Assembly (NCBI GenBank): GCA_032164245.1
Contig: JAVMKO010000001.1
Location: forward strand, 81,837,892 to 81,901,891
DNA length: 64,000 nt
Reading direction: 5' to 3'
From: Sternotherus odoratus
Taxonomy: Eukaryota; Chordata; Testudines; Kinosternidae
The translations under genes were made by a program, and so were the position numbers. How positions within the stretch are numbered: position 1 is the first letter of the stretch; each line of letters begins with the position of its first letter. This document shows, in pieces, positions 9,567 through 21,627 of the stretch. The notes under the pieces are model-generated. The model was not told where the DNA came from. It did no database searches and saw only the letters and a program-made list of their open reading frames with translations.

Positions 9567-12500
9567 GTAAGGTTTGTGCTCCCTGCGGCTGTCCGCTCTG
9601 CTCCCCCTGCAACTGGCTCCTTGCAGAGCTCTCGCCCTGCTGGAAAAAGCAGCTTTGAGTGTTCCGAGCTGCAGGACGATTGATCTGCATGGTGTGTGTG
9701 TGTGTCTATCCCCTCCACCCCTGCTCCATAGCAGATTCCTGTTTCCTGTGCTGTGCAGCTGCAGCTCAGGAAAGACCCTGTGGGGATTTGTCTACCTCTT
9801 TGTCTTGATGTTGAGAGGGAGGGAGAGGGACTGCAGAGGTACGATGGGTTTCTCGCAGCCCTGCCATGAAACCAGGGGCTTCGCTTTCCAGGTTCCCAGG
9901 AGAATTTGCATGGGTAGGTTCCTAGGGGGCTGGACCTCACTCCCTTGCACCTCTCCTGGTTTGGCTTGGGAGCTAGCATTTAACTCCTTCCCTCAGTGGC
10001 TGGGGCGGCTTGTGGAGAGCGATTCATTTTTTTTTGGCTCTGTTGGCAGCACAGGCCCCAGCAGATGAGGGTCCTCTGCGTATTTACGGGGCAGGGGATT
10101 TGAAGCCCCTTGTCTTTGACAACAACTAATTTAGCTTTTTAGTGCCCACTAGAGAGCAGAGTGCACGGGGAGGGAGTATGTATATCTTCTTTCAAGCGAG
10201 ACGAAATCTGCATTTTAATGGCTTGTTTCTGACAAGCAGAAAGGTAAACATCCCCCTCCCACCATCTGGTTGCCCTCCGAGCAATGGACCCTTCTTTAAG
10301 GGATGTAGAAATGGGAATGGGACTGAATTCAGTTTAGGAAGGAGAAAGTGCTTGTGTGGAGGGCAACTGACATTTGTGAGGGAATTTACCCAGGGTCTGG
10401 AGCCATCATCTTTCTCCCAACCTTGTGAGGGGATTTAACCAGACAATTTCCATCATTTCATCGCTACTTGTTATAAGATTTTTTTTTTTACATGGAATTG
10501 CTAAGTCGCTAGGGTAGGATGAGGAGGGAGGAAGTGGCATCGCAGGAGCTGGAATCCTTTACCGTTAGACATTATATAATGCCCTGCAGTGCCGTGCAGA
10601 GCCGGGAACCTTTGGGGGGATATTCCCAAGGGGAGTGAGGGGTGGAAGAGAGGTCTAGCGGAGGGAACTTTTCATCAGATCTAAGGTTGGCGAGTGCTGT
10701 TTTTCTTTGGAGCACTGCATGATTTGGAAAACATTCCAGTTTCACATATACACATCCATTCTTTACTCTCCTTCACTCTAACTGGATACATGTTCATGAC
10801 GAACATTGCTGGGACTGTGCCTATCCCATTGCAAGGGGGCATTTTATAGATATTTGGCTTAGTATGAGACCGCCACAAGAAGTGGTGAGACCAGCTTTGA
10901 CCCCTTCATTCTCTCTCGTCTTGCACTGATGGTCAGTGGCTAAAAGATAGGAAGGTCTCTGTCCGCTCTAAGGCATTTCCAGGGCTCCCCGACCCCAGCT
11001 CCCTCTTCTGCTTTTGCTGTCATAGTCTGCATCTCCATCAGTGTGCCCTTTCATTCAGACCAGGGCTTTCAGTGATCTCCTGAGACTTTCTGCCTCCATA
11101 TAGTTACTGAATGGTCCTAAAACTGTGCCTCAACAGTGTCCAGTTGTGTGTAGCTGTAGTGTGCCTGTAGAATGTGCCGTTATTGTACAGTTGTATGTAC
11201 ATCGCGTGTGTTCCTCTGTGTGTGATTGTATGTGTGGGGAGAGGGGTTACCATATTTGTGTGTATGTGATGTCATTGTGTGTAGTTATTGTCCACATGGT
11301 CTGTGTCTATGTGCAGTTGTGTGTGCCTGTGCCCTCAAATACAAGTGTGGACAGTAAGTGTGTGCATATGACCAGAGAACCTGAGACGGAACGTGGACAT
11401 AGAGACATGCAGAAGCTTGGAAGGAAGGGATTCTTGTACTACAACATTAAACAGAAAAATTATAAACCTATCAATGGGTTCTGGGGACACCCTAATAAAC
11501 CAGGTGAGGGAAGTGTGGCCTATTGCCTTTCCCAAAGAACCATTAATTCACAGGCATGTGGGAGAAGATGTCAAACCCATGAACTACTAGTCTTGGTTGA
11601 CCTTGAATTACAGTGTCTTAAGTGTGTGTAATTTCAAGGATACATTTGCTGGGTGGAAGATGCATGTTTACATTCTGATATGAGAGAAATCCAAATTAAA
11701 ATAGCCAGACGGGTCTGAAAGCTCAGGCTTCATCTTTCTCTGAGGGTCTCTGAATGACTGGTATCGATTTACTCAAATGTAGGAACGGTGGGGTAAGTTC
11801 GTCCTTTAAGTACTGCCATATTTTAGGGAGACTGCATGGGTTGCTTAAAGTCTGGTCATATAGGTTACTTTGCTGCAGGTTTGGGGAGTTGCATGGTCTA
11901 GAATAACGTGGCATACAGAACAGCATCCTCGCCCAGGTTATTCTTACTGAGTTCTGTGTATTGCAGTGACCCTGTTCAATGCCTGTGAGTGAAAGCCCTG
12001 TTGATTCCAGGGGGACTTTGAACCTTTATATATGAAAAGCAAGTCATTTGTGTTAAGCTTACAGCAGTTAGGGTGTGTGAATATGACAGCACTACACACA
12101 CAATCTGCTACACACCTGCTTTTTGGAACATCTCAAAACAACGTTGTCTGGTTTGCTATATTTTAGGGAACAAGCTGGAAGTGAGAGAGTGAGCTTTGTA
12201 TCAAGGGCCAAAAAAAAAAAAAACACAACAAAAAATGGGGGGAGATTGGGGCTAGAAATGATGATGGGTAGAAACGGGATTCTGAAATGCTTTTAAAATA
12301 GGAAATCAAGATTGCTAATGAGAATTTGAGCTCCAGTTCATTAACAGAATGTGCCCTGATTCCCTTAATCCTAAATCAGTGAAAATGAGTATAAACCAGG
12401 CCAAGTATGTCATGTGCTAATTGCAGATGAAAGGGAAAGTCTTGGGTGGAGAGGAAAAGATTATATGTTAAAGGGGTTTTCTCTCTTCAGTGCATGGTAA

Positions 12501-15500
12501 GATTGCTAGCTTCTGTGAAACACAAAGCCCTCCCTTTCTTGGCCAGCCCGGTGCCGTGCTGGCATTTTCCTTAGAATCTGTTTCCCATCAGGGCTGAGAG
12601 AGGGGGAAGGTGTTGAACATCTGGGAAAAGAGAAAAGGGGCTGCTGTGCCTTTAAGGAGTTCAGCAAGCCCATGTGGCAGCAGGCAATTCTGGAGTGTAT
12701 TCCTTTGTAATGAATCACCCGTTCCATTGTTTGCTCCCCCCCCTCCCCTGTAGCTTGGAGGGATGGAGCCTTTCACCTGGGCTGCTGCCTGCTCACGGTT
12801 CTTGTTCCTAGGTGGGGGGAGGGGATGTTTGCTGTAATTAAAGCCAGACACAAGAGAGCTGCTTTCTTCGAACTGCAGTGCCCCATTTTCTCTCTTAACA
12901 TGTCATGGGGCAGGGGGTGGCAGGTATAGGCAGTAGCATTTGAGAGTCTGGTATTCCTTTTCCGGAAAGTCCTGCATCTCCTTGTAGGATTACTGGTCTC
13001 CATTTTGTGACACCATCAGAAGTGACTTCACTCCATTCTCTGCCAGCATGCCCGCTCCCCCCTGCACCCCTCTGAGACTCCAGCTAGCACCGTTTATCTT
13101 GGCACGTGCTTGACTCACTACGCTCTGTCCAGGACTCAGAGAGGTGGTGGGGTTTGTGGGTTTGAGACTAATTTATGTTCCTGTTTAAAACGGACTAGCA
13201 GCGGCCTCATTTTTTCCAGAGATTTTCTTCCCTTCCCCCTTCTATAACCCTTTCCTTTCCAGGCCCGCGCCAGTCTGAGAGACAACCCTCTGCAGCCAGA
13301 AGTTGCTCACCCAGTCTCTGCTTTTTTTGAAAACAAATGCAGAGCTCCTTAAATGGAGATCATATTTGAATCTGAGCAGCTTTCTGACTCATTAAAGGCC
13401 TCTCTCTCTCTCTGCCCATCTCATTCCTTTGCCTCAATCTCTTCCTATCTTTCCCAACCCACCCTTTACAGTAATGACCAGATAAAATGGACCTTTGTCT
13501 GCACCCTCTAGAGTCTATTGGGATTAGTCAGGCGCTATACATTAGGGAGGGAGACAGGGTAAGGATGGCTATCTTGTACTACCTAAAAATAAACAATGCA
13601 TTCTATTATATGAAACTGTCCTCCTTTGTCTGAACTGTCTGTAAGGAAGACTCAATCTCAGGACAACTCTACCTCCTCTTGCCCAGTGGTGAGTCTGTCC
13701 CCCCACTCCACCCGCAGAGTTGTATGCTGCCAAATCCCACTTTCCCCTCTTTAAACACCTCTTCTCCCCCTCTTGTATGGTGAATAGCTCTAAATTCTCC
13801 CTTTTCTTTCACAAGCGCCCCTCCGTAGATGGTGTGTTTCTCTGTTCTAGCCCCCCGCACCCTTTTTGCTGTATGGCGTCTCCATCCCCCTTCGGCAAGC
13901 TCTTTTCTCTGCTGTTCGGTTTGGGGTCCCTTTCACCATGTGCACAGACTATCTGAAAGTCTTTGTACTTCTCTGGACGCTAAGGCTCACGTTCATGGTT
14001 TTCTTTTTATTCTAAAAAGGGTGTCCGTTGAAATATACGCTGCTTCTGTGCCTGTGGCATTTCCTTGCCTCTCCTCATTTTCCCTGGTTTGCCGTTCTAG
14101 GACTTTTTTCAAATGGTGCAGAGACCGTGTTGGCAGTGGAGGGATATGTGTGTTGGTGCATGCGCGCACATGTGTGAGTGAGAATAGGAATCCTAGCAGG
14201 TCATTTTTTCCACCAGAACCTCCCAAAGAGGAATCTGGTAATGGGTCTTCAGCTCACTTGCCCTGGTGCAGGGTCAAACTTGCTGGGTATATGGGCCTTT
14301 GGTTTGTTTCCTTAGGTGTAGAAATATTTTAAAGAGTGTTTATTGCCCTTAGAGGAAGAACTTAAAAATCAGTGGGGCCTATCAGAACCTAGAAGAGCGA
14401 ATTGAAAGACCTATTCTCTGCACCACCCAGCAGAGTGCAAGCTGCTCCAGGCACTCACTTAGCAGCCTCAGGATGGCAGAGGCTGCATTTAATCAACCCT
14501 AAGCAGTGAGGTGGTGGGAAGGGAATTTGATACAGCTGTGCCATTTGCTCAAATCCTGGTCTCAGGAATTAACTATTTCATTTAGCACATTTCTACTTTG
14601 GAAGACAAAGTGACTTAATGGTTGGTGCCCAGGGTAGCGAATTAGGAGAGTGGGGTTCTTAGGCTCAGGGAGAAACACATTGTTATCAGATAAAACGTGC
14701 TATGTAAATGCAAAGTTTTGTTTTTTGTTATTACTTCAAGAAGAGGTCCCAACATGAAAGATTCAAATGTATTTATTGCTCACTGGGCTCTGGTGAGTTC
14801 TAAGAGCCTTTTGAGGATAAGGACCTTTTGGTGCCTTCTGTATGTCTTTTGGCCAGGTGAACAAAACAGGGGTTCTTTGTGACGAGTGGGATTTTAGTGA
14901 ATTCATTTTGGATACTGCCAGAGGAAAATAATGAGAGGGCAGAAGGTCCTCAGACGTTTGTGTGAGGATGAACTCCATTTTCAACTAGTTTTTACTGGTA
15001 AAGTGATTGTGCTCATGTGTCATGTGTCTGGAGACCATTTCAGTGGGAGAAGCATCTGTTCATTTGTGGGTTTGTAGAACAAAGTAGTATACTCGATTCT
15101 CTTTTCTTTCCTCTTACCCTCACCATTTACTAGTTGACTTCTTAGGCCACAGAATTTGGGTTTCAGTGCAGGGAATAGAAGCAATCAAATGGCCTCATGT
15201 TGAGGCACACAGATGGAAGAAGTTTGCTTGTTAATAGAACCTTATAGATTTAAAAGGAATGTAGTCAGCTGCTCTCCCTACTTCTCATTTTTTCTGGAAC
15301 CTGAAATCAGAAATCTTACCTGCCTACTAAATCTATTTTCCGTCTACATTATGTGAAACTGCTCTGATTTGTTGTTGTAGGGTTATCTGTGATCTCTGTG
15401 CTGTGCAGATTTTTTTTTTTTGGCTTGCTAGTGAATGCTGGTTTGTGGTTTGAGAGTGGGAGTTGCATATATTGTTTCTGTAGGGTTCTTCATAGACACA

Positions 15501-16060
15501 AGAGCTACTAATGCTGACTTGTTTTATTCTAGAGAAAAGAGCTTTGAAATCTTTTTGAAAAATAAAGAATTGAATGGACTTTGCAAATAGATGGAAAAGA
15601 AACCAATTAGGACAAATGTTGGGCCTAAGTGGCAAGATTATTTTAAAAAATGTCTTATTTCTTTTCGCCATACCAGTCAGTCTGTTTATGTAATTCATAT
15701 TAATATTGCACACAGAAACAATGTTAAACGAAGAATATTAAGGTTGCAAATTCAAGCTATCAAAAATTAGAACGTACCAGAATTAAGGTTGTTTGTGCAA
15801 ACTTAATTTGCCCCCCTTGTGTAGTATGCATTATGAAACCGTCTTTGGCTCTGTGATCTCATACAATTTTTTCCACGGAAAAGAGAGAGAAGGTTTTTTT
15901 TTAAAAAACAACAAAATTCCATCATGTGGCATCATATTGATGCAAAAATGGATCATCGGAGTGGCTGGAACCTTTAGATCTACCATCCAGACCTCTGCCA
16001 CTTCAGCTAAGAGAGTAACTGATACCAGTAGTAGCTGGACCAACACTAGAGGGAAATGAG
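9567..16060. other. Intron 1 stretch without recognised elements
   Basis: I see only ordinary intronic sequence with short simple repeats: TG-rich runs near 9689-9706 and 11125-11300, poly-A at 12210-12224, CT runs near 13400 and poly-T at 15410-15421. The absence of recognisable repeats over 6 kb next to the first exon suggests retained regulatory sequence, but I cannot point to a specific element. Reading frames here, including the one at 11125-11631, lack codon character and homology that I recognise. Confidence 0.4.
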
Positions 16061-16099
16061 ACACAGGCTTGCCAGGGGTTTCATCGCTATTTGCTGACA

Positions 16100-16920
16100 G
16101 CACAGGAATGGTGAGACTCAGGAATCTTAGGTTCTGTTCCAGGCTCTGGAGGGGAAGAGGCTTTAGTGGGCACAGACTCTTCTGTTTATTTCCCCCAACC
16201 ATGACCCTTTCTGCCTTGATCCCTCCAACCTGTCCACATCAAAGTCCTGTCTCTGCCTCACCCTGGACTACTAATCCCAGTCCCTGCTGCCCAGCCAGTC
16301 TCTGTTCCCCTCCTCCTGGCTCATTCATTCAATCTCTTTCTCTTCCACCCCGCCTCCAATCACCAGAAGGCTCTCTCCCCCCACCGGCCCCCATCCCCAC
16401 TGGTTTCCAGTCCCAATCTCCTTCTCTGGGTTCCTTGTCCAATTTCAGTACGTCTCCCCTCTTCCCCAGATCCTAGTCCCAGTTTCCTTGCCTGACTCCC
16501 AGGCCCAGTCTCTCACTGTGCCTCCGATCCTAATCTGTTTTCTTAGCCAGTCTCCGTCTTCTCCCACAACTCTGTCTGCCATCCCCTGGTTCATTGTACC
16601 AGTCTACTCTCCCGCCCTTGTTCTCCCCCCACAAATCTGACTCTAGCCCCCTCTGCATTCTAATCAGGCAGCTTCCTTCTCCACTCTGTCTGGGTCTTGT
16701 AGAAGGGTCAAGGAGAACACAGGAAAGACCATCTCCCCTGCTCTCTCTTCCGGTGCAGAGAGCTGGACCTAGCATATGGCCTGCAGAAGTTGAGAGCTGA
16801 GATTGCAGTGAAAGTCCTGCTGTGCTCCAGGCTGGAGCATGCCTATTGCAGATGGAATCTTCAGGGAATTTAGCTGCTAAAAAGCTACAAATTCTCAAAT
16901 CAAGTGCAAACTGTGATCCT
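16100..16920. repeat. Polypyrimidine-rich repeat tract
   Basis: From about 16190 to 16680 the + strand is strongly C/T-rich, with loosely recurring phrases such as CCCAGTCTC and CCTGACTCCC. The wording resembles a dispersed sauropsid repeat of unknown class. It is preceded by GGAATCTTAGGTTCTGTTCC, which looks like the edge of that repeat. Proline/serine-rich frames across it are not genes. Confidence 0.45.
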
Positions 16921-18085
16921 CTCTGCCCCGCCCCCTGATTATAATTGGGTCAAGTTTGGGTGGATTTTCAAAGCAATGGAAAAGACACATCCCTGACACA
17001 AAGGCCTTCTCCTGCCAAACTGCCCTGCTTTCCAGCATGGGGGTGCTGTGTCTCTTCAAAGAAAGGGTCACCAGAATTTTTTAAATTGGGCAGAACAACA
17101 TGGTTTCCCCTAGCCTTTTTCTCAACACTAGCTGAACAATTTTGGCTGAAACTTCTACAAAAATTCACCTTGAGGCAGACACATGGCATGGAAAACTTCA
17201 AACAGTTCGGCAAAGTTATAAGTAACTGAAGACAGGGCCTGATAATGGGAAGTGTTGGGCAACCTTAATAATAGGCAATAGTACCAACCCTGTCTATAAT
17301 TGGGTTTGGCAAAATTCAATTTTTATTTTTTAAATAATTTTGATGGATAATTCTTCACTCTTAATTTTTGTTTGTATTTTTATCTTTTTACATTTTCAGT
17401 GTGCAAAGATGTGTGTTAAGCATTTCCCCAAGTTTATCCATATAAATGTTCACAGTTACGGGAAGTTAGGGAAGGGGGATGTCAGGCAATTGGGGGAGGG
17501 GAGGTGTCAAACAGCAATTATTTAACGACAGTAGACATGGATTCAAAAAGTTAAAGCTTTATAACTGTTAAAACACAATTTATCAACAGCATATATCAAA
17601 ATAAACACAAATACCTGTAAAGAAAACTCATAAGTCCTCAAGCAGATTTTTCTTAGTTCGCTTATTTGTAAATTCTGATTATTGATGGAAATATATTTTC
17701 ATTGGTTTGTGTGTACAGGTAAATTGACATTTATCAACATTGACCAGTACAAGTCTAGTGTGTTTTAAAGACAATGTATAATTACCTTTACCTACAATTC
17801 CAGAAGAACCTCAGAGTTATAAACACCTCAGGAATGGAAGTAGTTTGTAACTGAAATGTTTGCAACTTGGAACAAAACATTATGGGTGTTCTTTAAGTTT
17901 AAAACTGAACATTTACTTAATACAGCTTTGAAATTTTACTGTGCAGAAGAAAAATGCTGTCCCTCCCCCCTTTTAAAAAGTAGTTTAACACAGTATTGTG
18001 CTATGGTTTTTGGGTTTTTTTCCCCCGGGGGGGGGGAAGGGGGAGTGGGGTCTGCTGCTGCCTGATTGTGTACTTCTGGTTCTAA
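16921..18085. other. Intron 1 stretch without recognised elements
   Basis: AT-rich intronic sequence. I see no exon, RNA gene or nameable repeat, apart from a short poly-G run near 18025-18045. Confidence 0.4.
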
Positions 18086-18361
18086 GGGCTGGTCTTCACT
18101 CGCGCGGCGCGGGATTGATCTTCTGGCGATCGATTTATCGCGTCTTGTTAAGACGCGATAAATCGATCGCCCGGAGCTCCCCCGTCGACTCCGGAACGCC
18201 AGGAGGCGCAAGCTGGAGTCGACGGGGGAGCGCGCCGCCGACTGCCGCCGCCGTGGGGACAAGAGGTAAGTTGGCAGCAGATACTCAAACTTCAGCTACA
18301 TGATTCATGTAGCTGAAGTTGCGTATCTGCCGTCGATCCCCCCCCTAGTGAAGACCAGCCC
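18086..18361. mobile_element. Harbinger-type MITE with three hairpins
   Basis: Perfect 15-bp terminal inverted repeats, GGGCTGGTCTTCACT (18086-18100) and AGTGAAGACCAGCCC (18347-18361), are flanked by TAA duplications (18083-18085 and 18362-18364). A 3-bp TWA duplication fits the PIF/Harbinger superfamily. Three internal palindromes are present: a perfect 21-bp stem with a 3-nt loop (18126-18146 with 18150-18170), a 17-bp stem (18176-18192 with 18215-18231), and a stem around CTTCAGCTACATG/CATGTAGCTGAAG (about 18290-18320). There is no coding capacity. Confidence 0.88.
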
Positions 18362-18539
18362 TAAATGAAGTGTGTGGTTGACTGGTCAGTTTTAACTCTG
18401 AGGTCCTACTGTAGTCCCAAAGTATTATATGTAGCCCGTGACGTACAATCCAGTTATCTGAGGGTGCAAGGGACACTACAACTTTAGGGTAATTGGGAGG
18501 GCAGCCTAGCTACCAACCTCTAAAGACTACACTGATGTT

Positions 18540-18895
18540 GAGGAACCCTGAGTGCAGTTAAAGTCTGAGTGCAGTTAGAGCCATACCACTTCCTTAAGGT
18601 TCCTAGATTTTGTAGTTCTGGTCCTGCAGACTCTAGGAGTTGTACATGGTGAAGCCCTGGTTCCATGAAGCTTCCAAATTTTGGAGAGCAAATTTTGACT
18701 TCCAGATAACTGTTTTTGAGGAACCCTGAGTGCAGTTAAAGTCTGAGTGCAGTTAGAGCCATACCACTTCCTTAAGGTTCCTAGATTGTGTAGTTCTGGT
18801 CCTGCAGACTCTAGGAGTTGTACATGGTGAAGCCCTGGTTCCATGAAGCTTCCAAATTTTGGAGAGCAAATTTTGACTTCCAGATAACTGTTTTT
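18540..18895. repeat. Tandem duplication of a 178-bp unit
   Basis: The segment at 18540-18717 is repeated directly at 18718-18895. I see one substitution in reading the two copies side by side (AGATTTTGTA versus AGATTGTGTA). Each copy also carries an internal short duplication of GAGTGCAGTTA. The high identity indicates a recent duplication or an assembly artefact. The frames on the minus strand that repeat KQLSGSQNLLS arise from it and are not a gene. Confidence 0.95.
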
Positions 18896-19059
18896 GATTG
18901 ATCGAGTTTTGGACATCAGCGTTTGACTTAAGCAGTACGTACAATACCACTCAGATTCACCTTCCAGTTTTTTATTTTCTCCTGGCCTATCTCACCCTCC
19001 AATCCCTAAGCTGTAGGTAGGCTTAAAATATTTGCAAGAAGTGTGAGAGGCCCACCTAA

Positions 19060-19245
19060 GAATGGACTCAAGTTTTTTTTGGACAGCATCAATCCTGAAA
19101 GGTGCACATATCCCTAAAAATGTGTTGTCTTTAATTTGTTTTATTGTCCTTCTCTGGATCTCTTCTTGTTTTTGTTATGTCCTATGTAACATTTGAAGTG
19201 AGGTGACCAAAACAGAACACGCTATTCAAAGCGAGCACAGTTAAG
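19060..19245 (-). mobile_element. Old CR1-like LINE fragment, antisense
   Basis: The words TTGTCCTTCTCTGGATCTCT, CATTTGAAGTGAGGTGACCA and AAAACAGAACACGCTATTCA are diverged versions of the antisense CR1 ORF2 segment that usually reads 'ctggatctcttccag...gtggtgcccagaactggacacaatact'. The copy is old and short. Confidence 0.6.
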
Positions 19246-19734
19246 GAGGGTGGGAAAGGCATTTGTTTTTCAACCAGCTCCCTTTTTGAGAGAGATGTGT
19301 GTCTGTAGAGCTAACTGGAAAATGTAGTACAGACGGGATCAAAAGTCAGCCATTTGAATAGGCTGAATTTGATATCCATGATTTTCTACAAGGAACTTTG
19401 TCCAGACTGAGTAGATTAGAAAATAGGAGAGGGGAAGGTGGCTCTTGAGGGATCCAGGAACTTGTTGACTTCTTGTGAACTGGTGAGATTTCGTGGAATG
19501 TTAGCTTTGTTTGGTGTTCAACTGTTTGTATTTAATTCACACTATGTTGGTGTAAGTTTTCCTCATTTTTCTTTCTGTGTCTTTAAACACCATCTTTTGC
19601 CTTGCTGTATTTACCAAATCCAACTTTGTAAGGCTCATTTTCTGTTAAGCTGTAGCCCCTCAATACAATGTGGCAGTGTAAAAGGACAGAACTTTACTTT
19701 GGGGAATTTCCTCCATGTAAGGGGGCTACTTCTG

Positions 19735-19910
19735 TGTGTGTCCCCGTCGTCGCCGCCCCCCCCCCCCCCACTTAGGAGCCGGACCTGCTGACTTCTGGGC
19801 ACAGCGTAGTGCCAGGACACTTAGGGTCCACAGTGCTGACCGGAGCCGCCAGGGTCCCTTTTCAACTGGTGTTCTGGTCAAAAACCAGACACCTGGCAAC
19901 CCTATTCCCA
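19735..19910 (-). mobile_element. DNA-element fragment ending in CTGGCAACCCT
   Basis: The stretch carries CTGACCGGAGCCGCCAGGGT, TCAACTGGTGTTCTGGTCAA, and AACCAGACACCTGGCAACCC. In reverse complement it starts GGGTTGCCAGGTGTCTGG, typical of the end of a sauropsid repeat that I recognise but cannot name. A 15-base C run at 19754-19768 marks its other edge. Confidence 0.5.
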
Positions 19911-20468
19911 TGACCTTTATGGGGACATGGGAAATGGAGTGCAAGTAAGAGCAGTAGTAAAGATGCCCTCATGCCAGGGCCCAGTCAGTTTCCCAAATGG
20001 CTCAAGATTATAGTGAGTGCAAAAGTAATTTAAAGCTATTTTTTGATCCCATGCCCTGCCGGTATTCACTGTGTCACTGGGCCCAAGATTGAGTCCCGTG
20101 TGTGGAAGAGTTTAGATCCCTATTTTCTGTAGTAACCCCAGAACTTCCAAGATATTGCAGGTTGATGTGCCATAAGTGTTGAGAGGGCAGGATTACCCAA
20201 CAGTAAGCATATTAGATAGACAAATTCAGACAAAACTACACAGGTCTTAGGTGTTCTGAAGGTCTGGTTTTAGCAAATTAAGCTAAATCTAAATACACCA
20301 GGTTTAAATTGGAGTAAGAGTGCCTACAGTGTGTTTTATATCAGTTTAAAATTGTAGCTTTAAGCGAAGTGGTTCAACTTTGAAAATAGACCAGGTATAA
20401 GACTCATCCTTAAGAAACCATCCAGTTCTGGGAGGTGAGAGAGATGGGCAATATAGCAACACCACTTA

Positions 20469-20742
20469 GGCTACATCTACACGACAGCCGGGATCAATCG
20501 ATCCATTGTCGGTTGATTTAGTGGGTCAAGTGAAGACCTGCCAAATCTAAAGCAGATCGCTCTCCAGTTGACCCCTGTACTCTACCCCTGATGAGAAGAG
20601 TAAAGTAAGTCGACGGGAGAGTTTCTCCCATTGACCCTCCCTGTGTTAACTTGACCTAAGGTACGTCAACTCCAGCAATATTATTCATGTAGCTGGAGTT
20701 ATGTAGCATAGGTCGACTTACCATGGTAGTCTAGACATAGCC
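20469..20742. mobile_element. Harbinger-type MITE
   Basis: The ends read GGCTACATCTACAC (20469-20482) and GTCTAGACATAGCC (20729-20742). They are imperfect inverted repeats next to TTA on the left and TGA on the right. The interior shares words with the MITE at 18086-18361 (TTCATGTAGCTGGAGTT versus TTCATGTAGCTGAAGTT, and GTCGAC motifs), so the two belong to related families. Confidence 0.75.
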
Positions 20743-21627
20743 TGAGTTCCAGTTAAAGATGGGATATGAGAGGGAGAATCTTAATTAGCCTGGAAATTGA
20801 GCTGCCTCTTGCAATGGTTATTGAAGGTCTGGGAAAGGAAGCAGGGAGAAAGCTGAACCAGAAGCTTGAGACTCCAGATTCATTGTCAGGAATTTAGGCT
20901 GCCCAAGGGCCACACAAAAAAAGCCCTCAAAAACTATTTGATGTGAGGCCACAAGTCCTCTCCAGCAATTGAATCCCATCAGGAATTCTGTATCCCTCAG
21001 CCAAACCTTTGACCAAAGCAGACATAACCAGAGAAGCCTAGTGAGTGAATGAGTGGGTAGGAAACTCTGAGAAATTAATAGAAAAGGAATATCTAATGAT
21101 TAAGTAAGTAATGGAGAACTTCAAATATTTGGGGGAGGAGGGGCTGTAAAGGGAGATGGGTTTTACTGATTCAGACAGATTAGAAGGCAGCAGTGACTTC
21201 AAAATGTGAAGAGTTCCTCAAGGTTAGCCAGGAGGATACTGTACATTGCCATGCAACTGTGCCAAGTTACTATCTGACATAAGCCTGGGAGGAAAGAGTC
21301 TGGTGGCAGACAAAGCTGCTTTAGGTAACATAGTAAATGCATAACTGTGATAGTCTCCATGCTAACATTTTGGTAATTGTGGCAGATAGTATACAAGGAA
21401 TCATGAGACCAGGTAAGTGGTTTGCCGTGATTCCTGAAAATGATTAAACTCGCTGGCAATGAACTAGAGGAAGATATTAAAGCAGTGTTTAGGTCATCCC
21501 GTATTATCTTAAGTGTATTTGGAGAATCACACATTCAAATAAATGTCAATATTTAATTCCTGGATTTAATTCCTGTGAAAGTAGATCTTTCACAAGCAGG
21601 GTGTATTGCTTTAAATAATCACTTTTA

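Noticed and set aside
11125..11631. 168-codon + strand frame rich in cysteine and valine
   Set aside because: The composition follows a GTGTGT-rich low-complexity stretch; no family resemblance.
18575..18950. Two minus-strand frames sharing a repeated peptide
   Set aside because: They arise from the 178-bp tandem duplication and have no other support.
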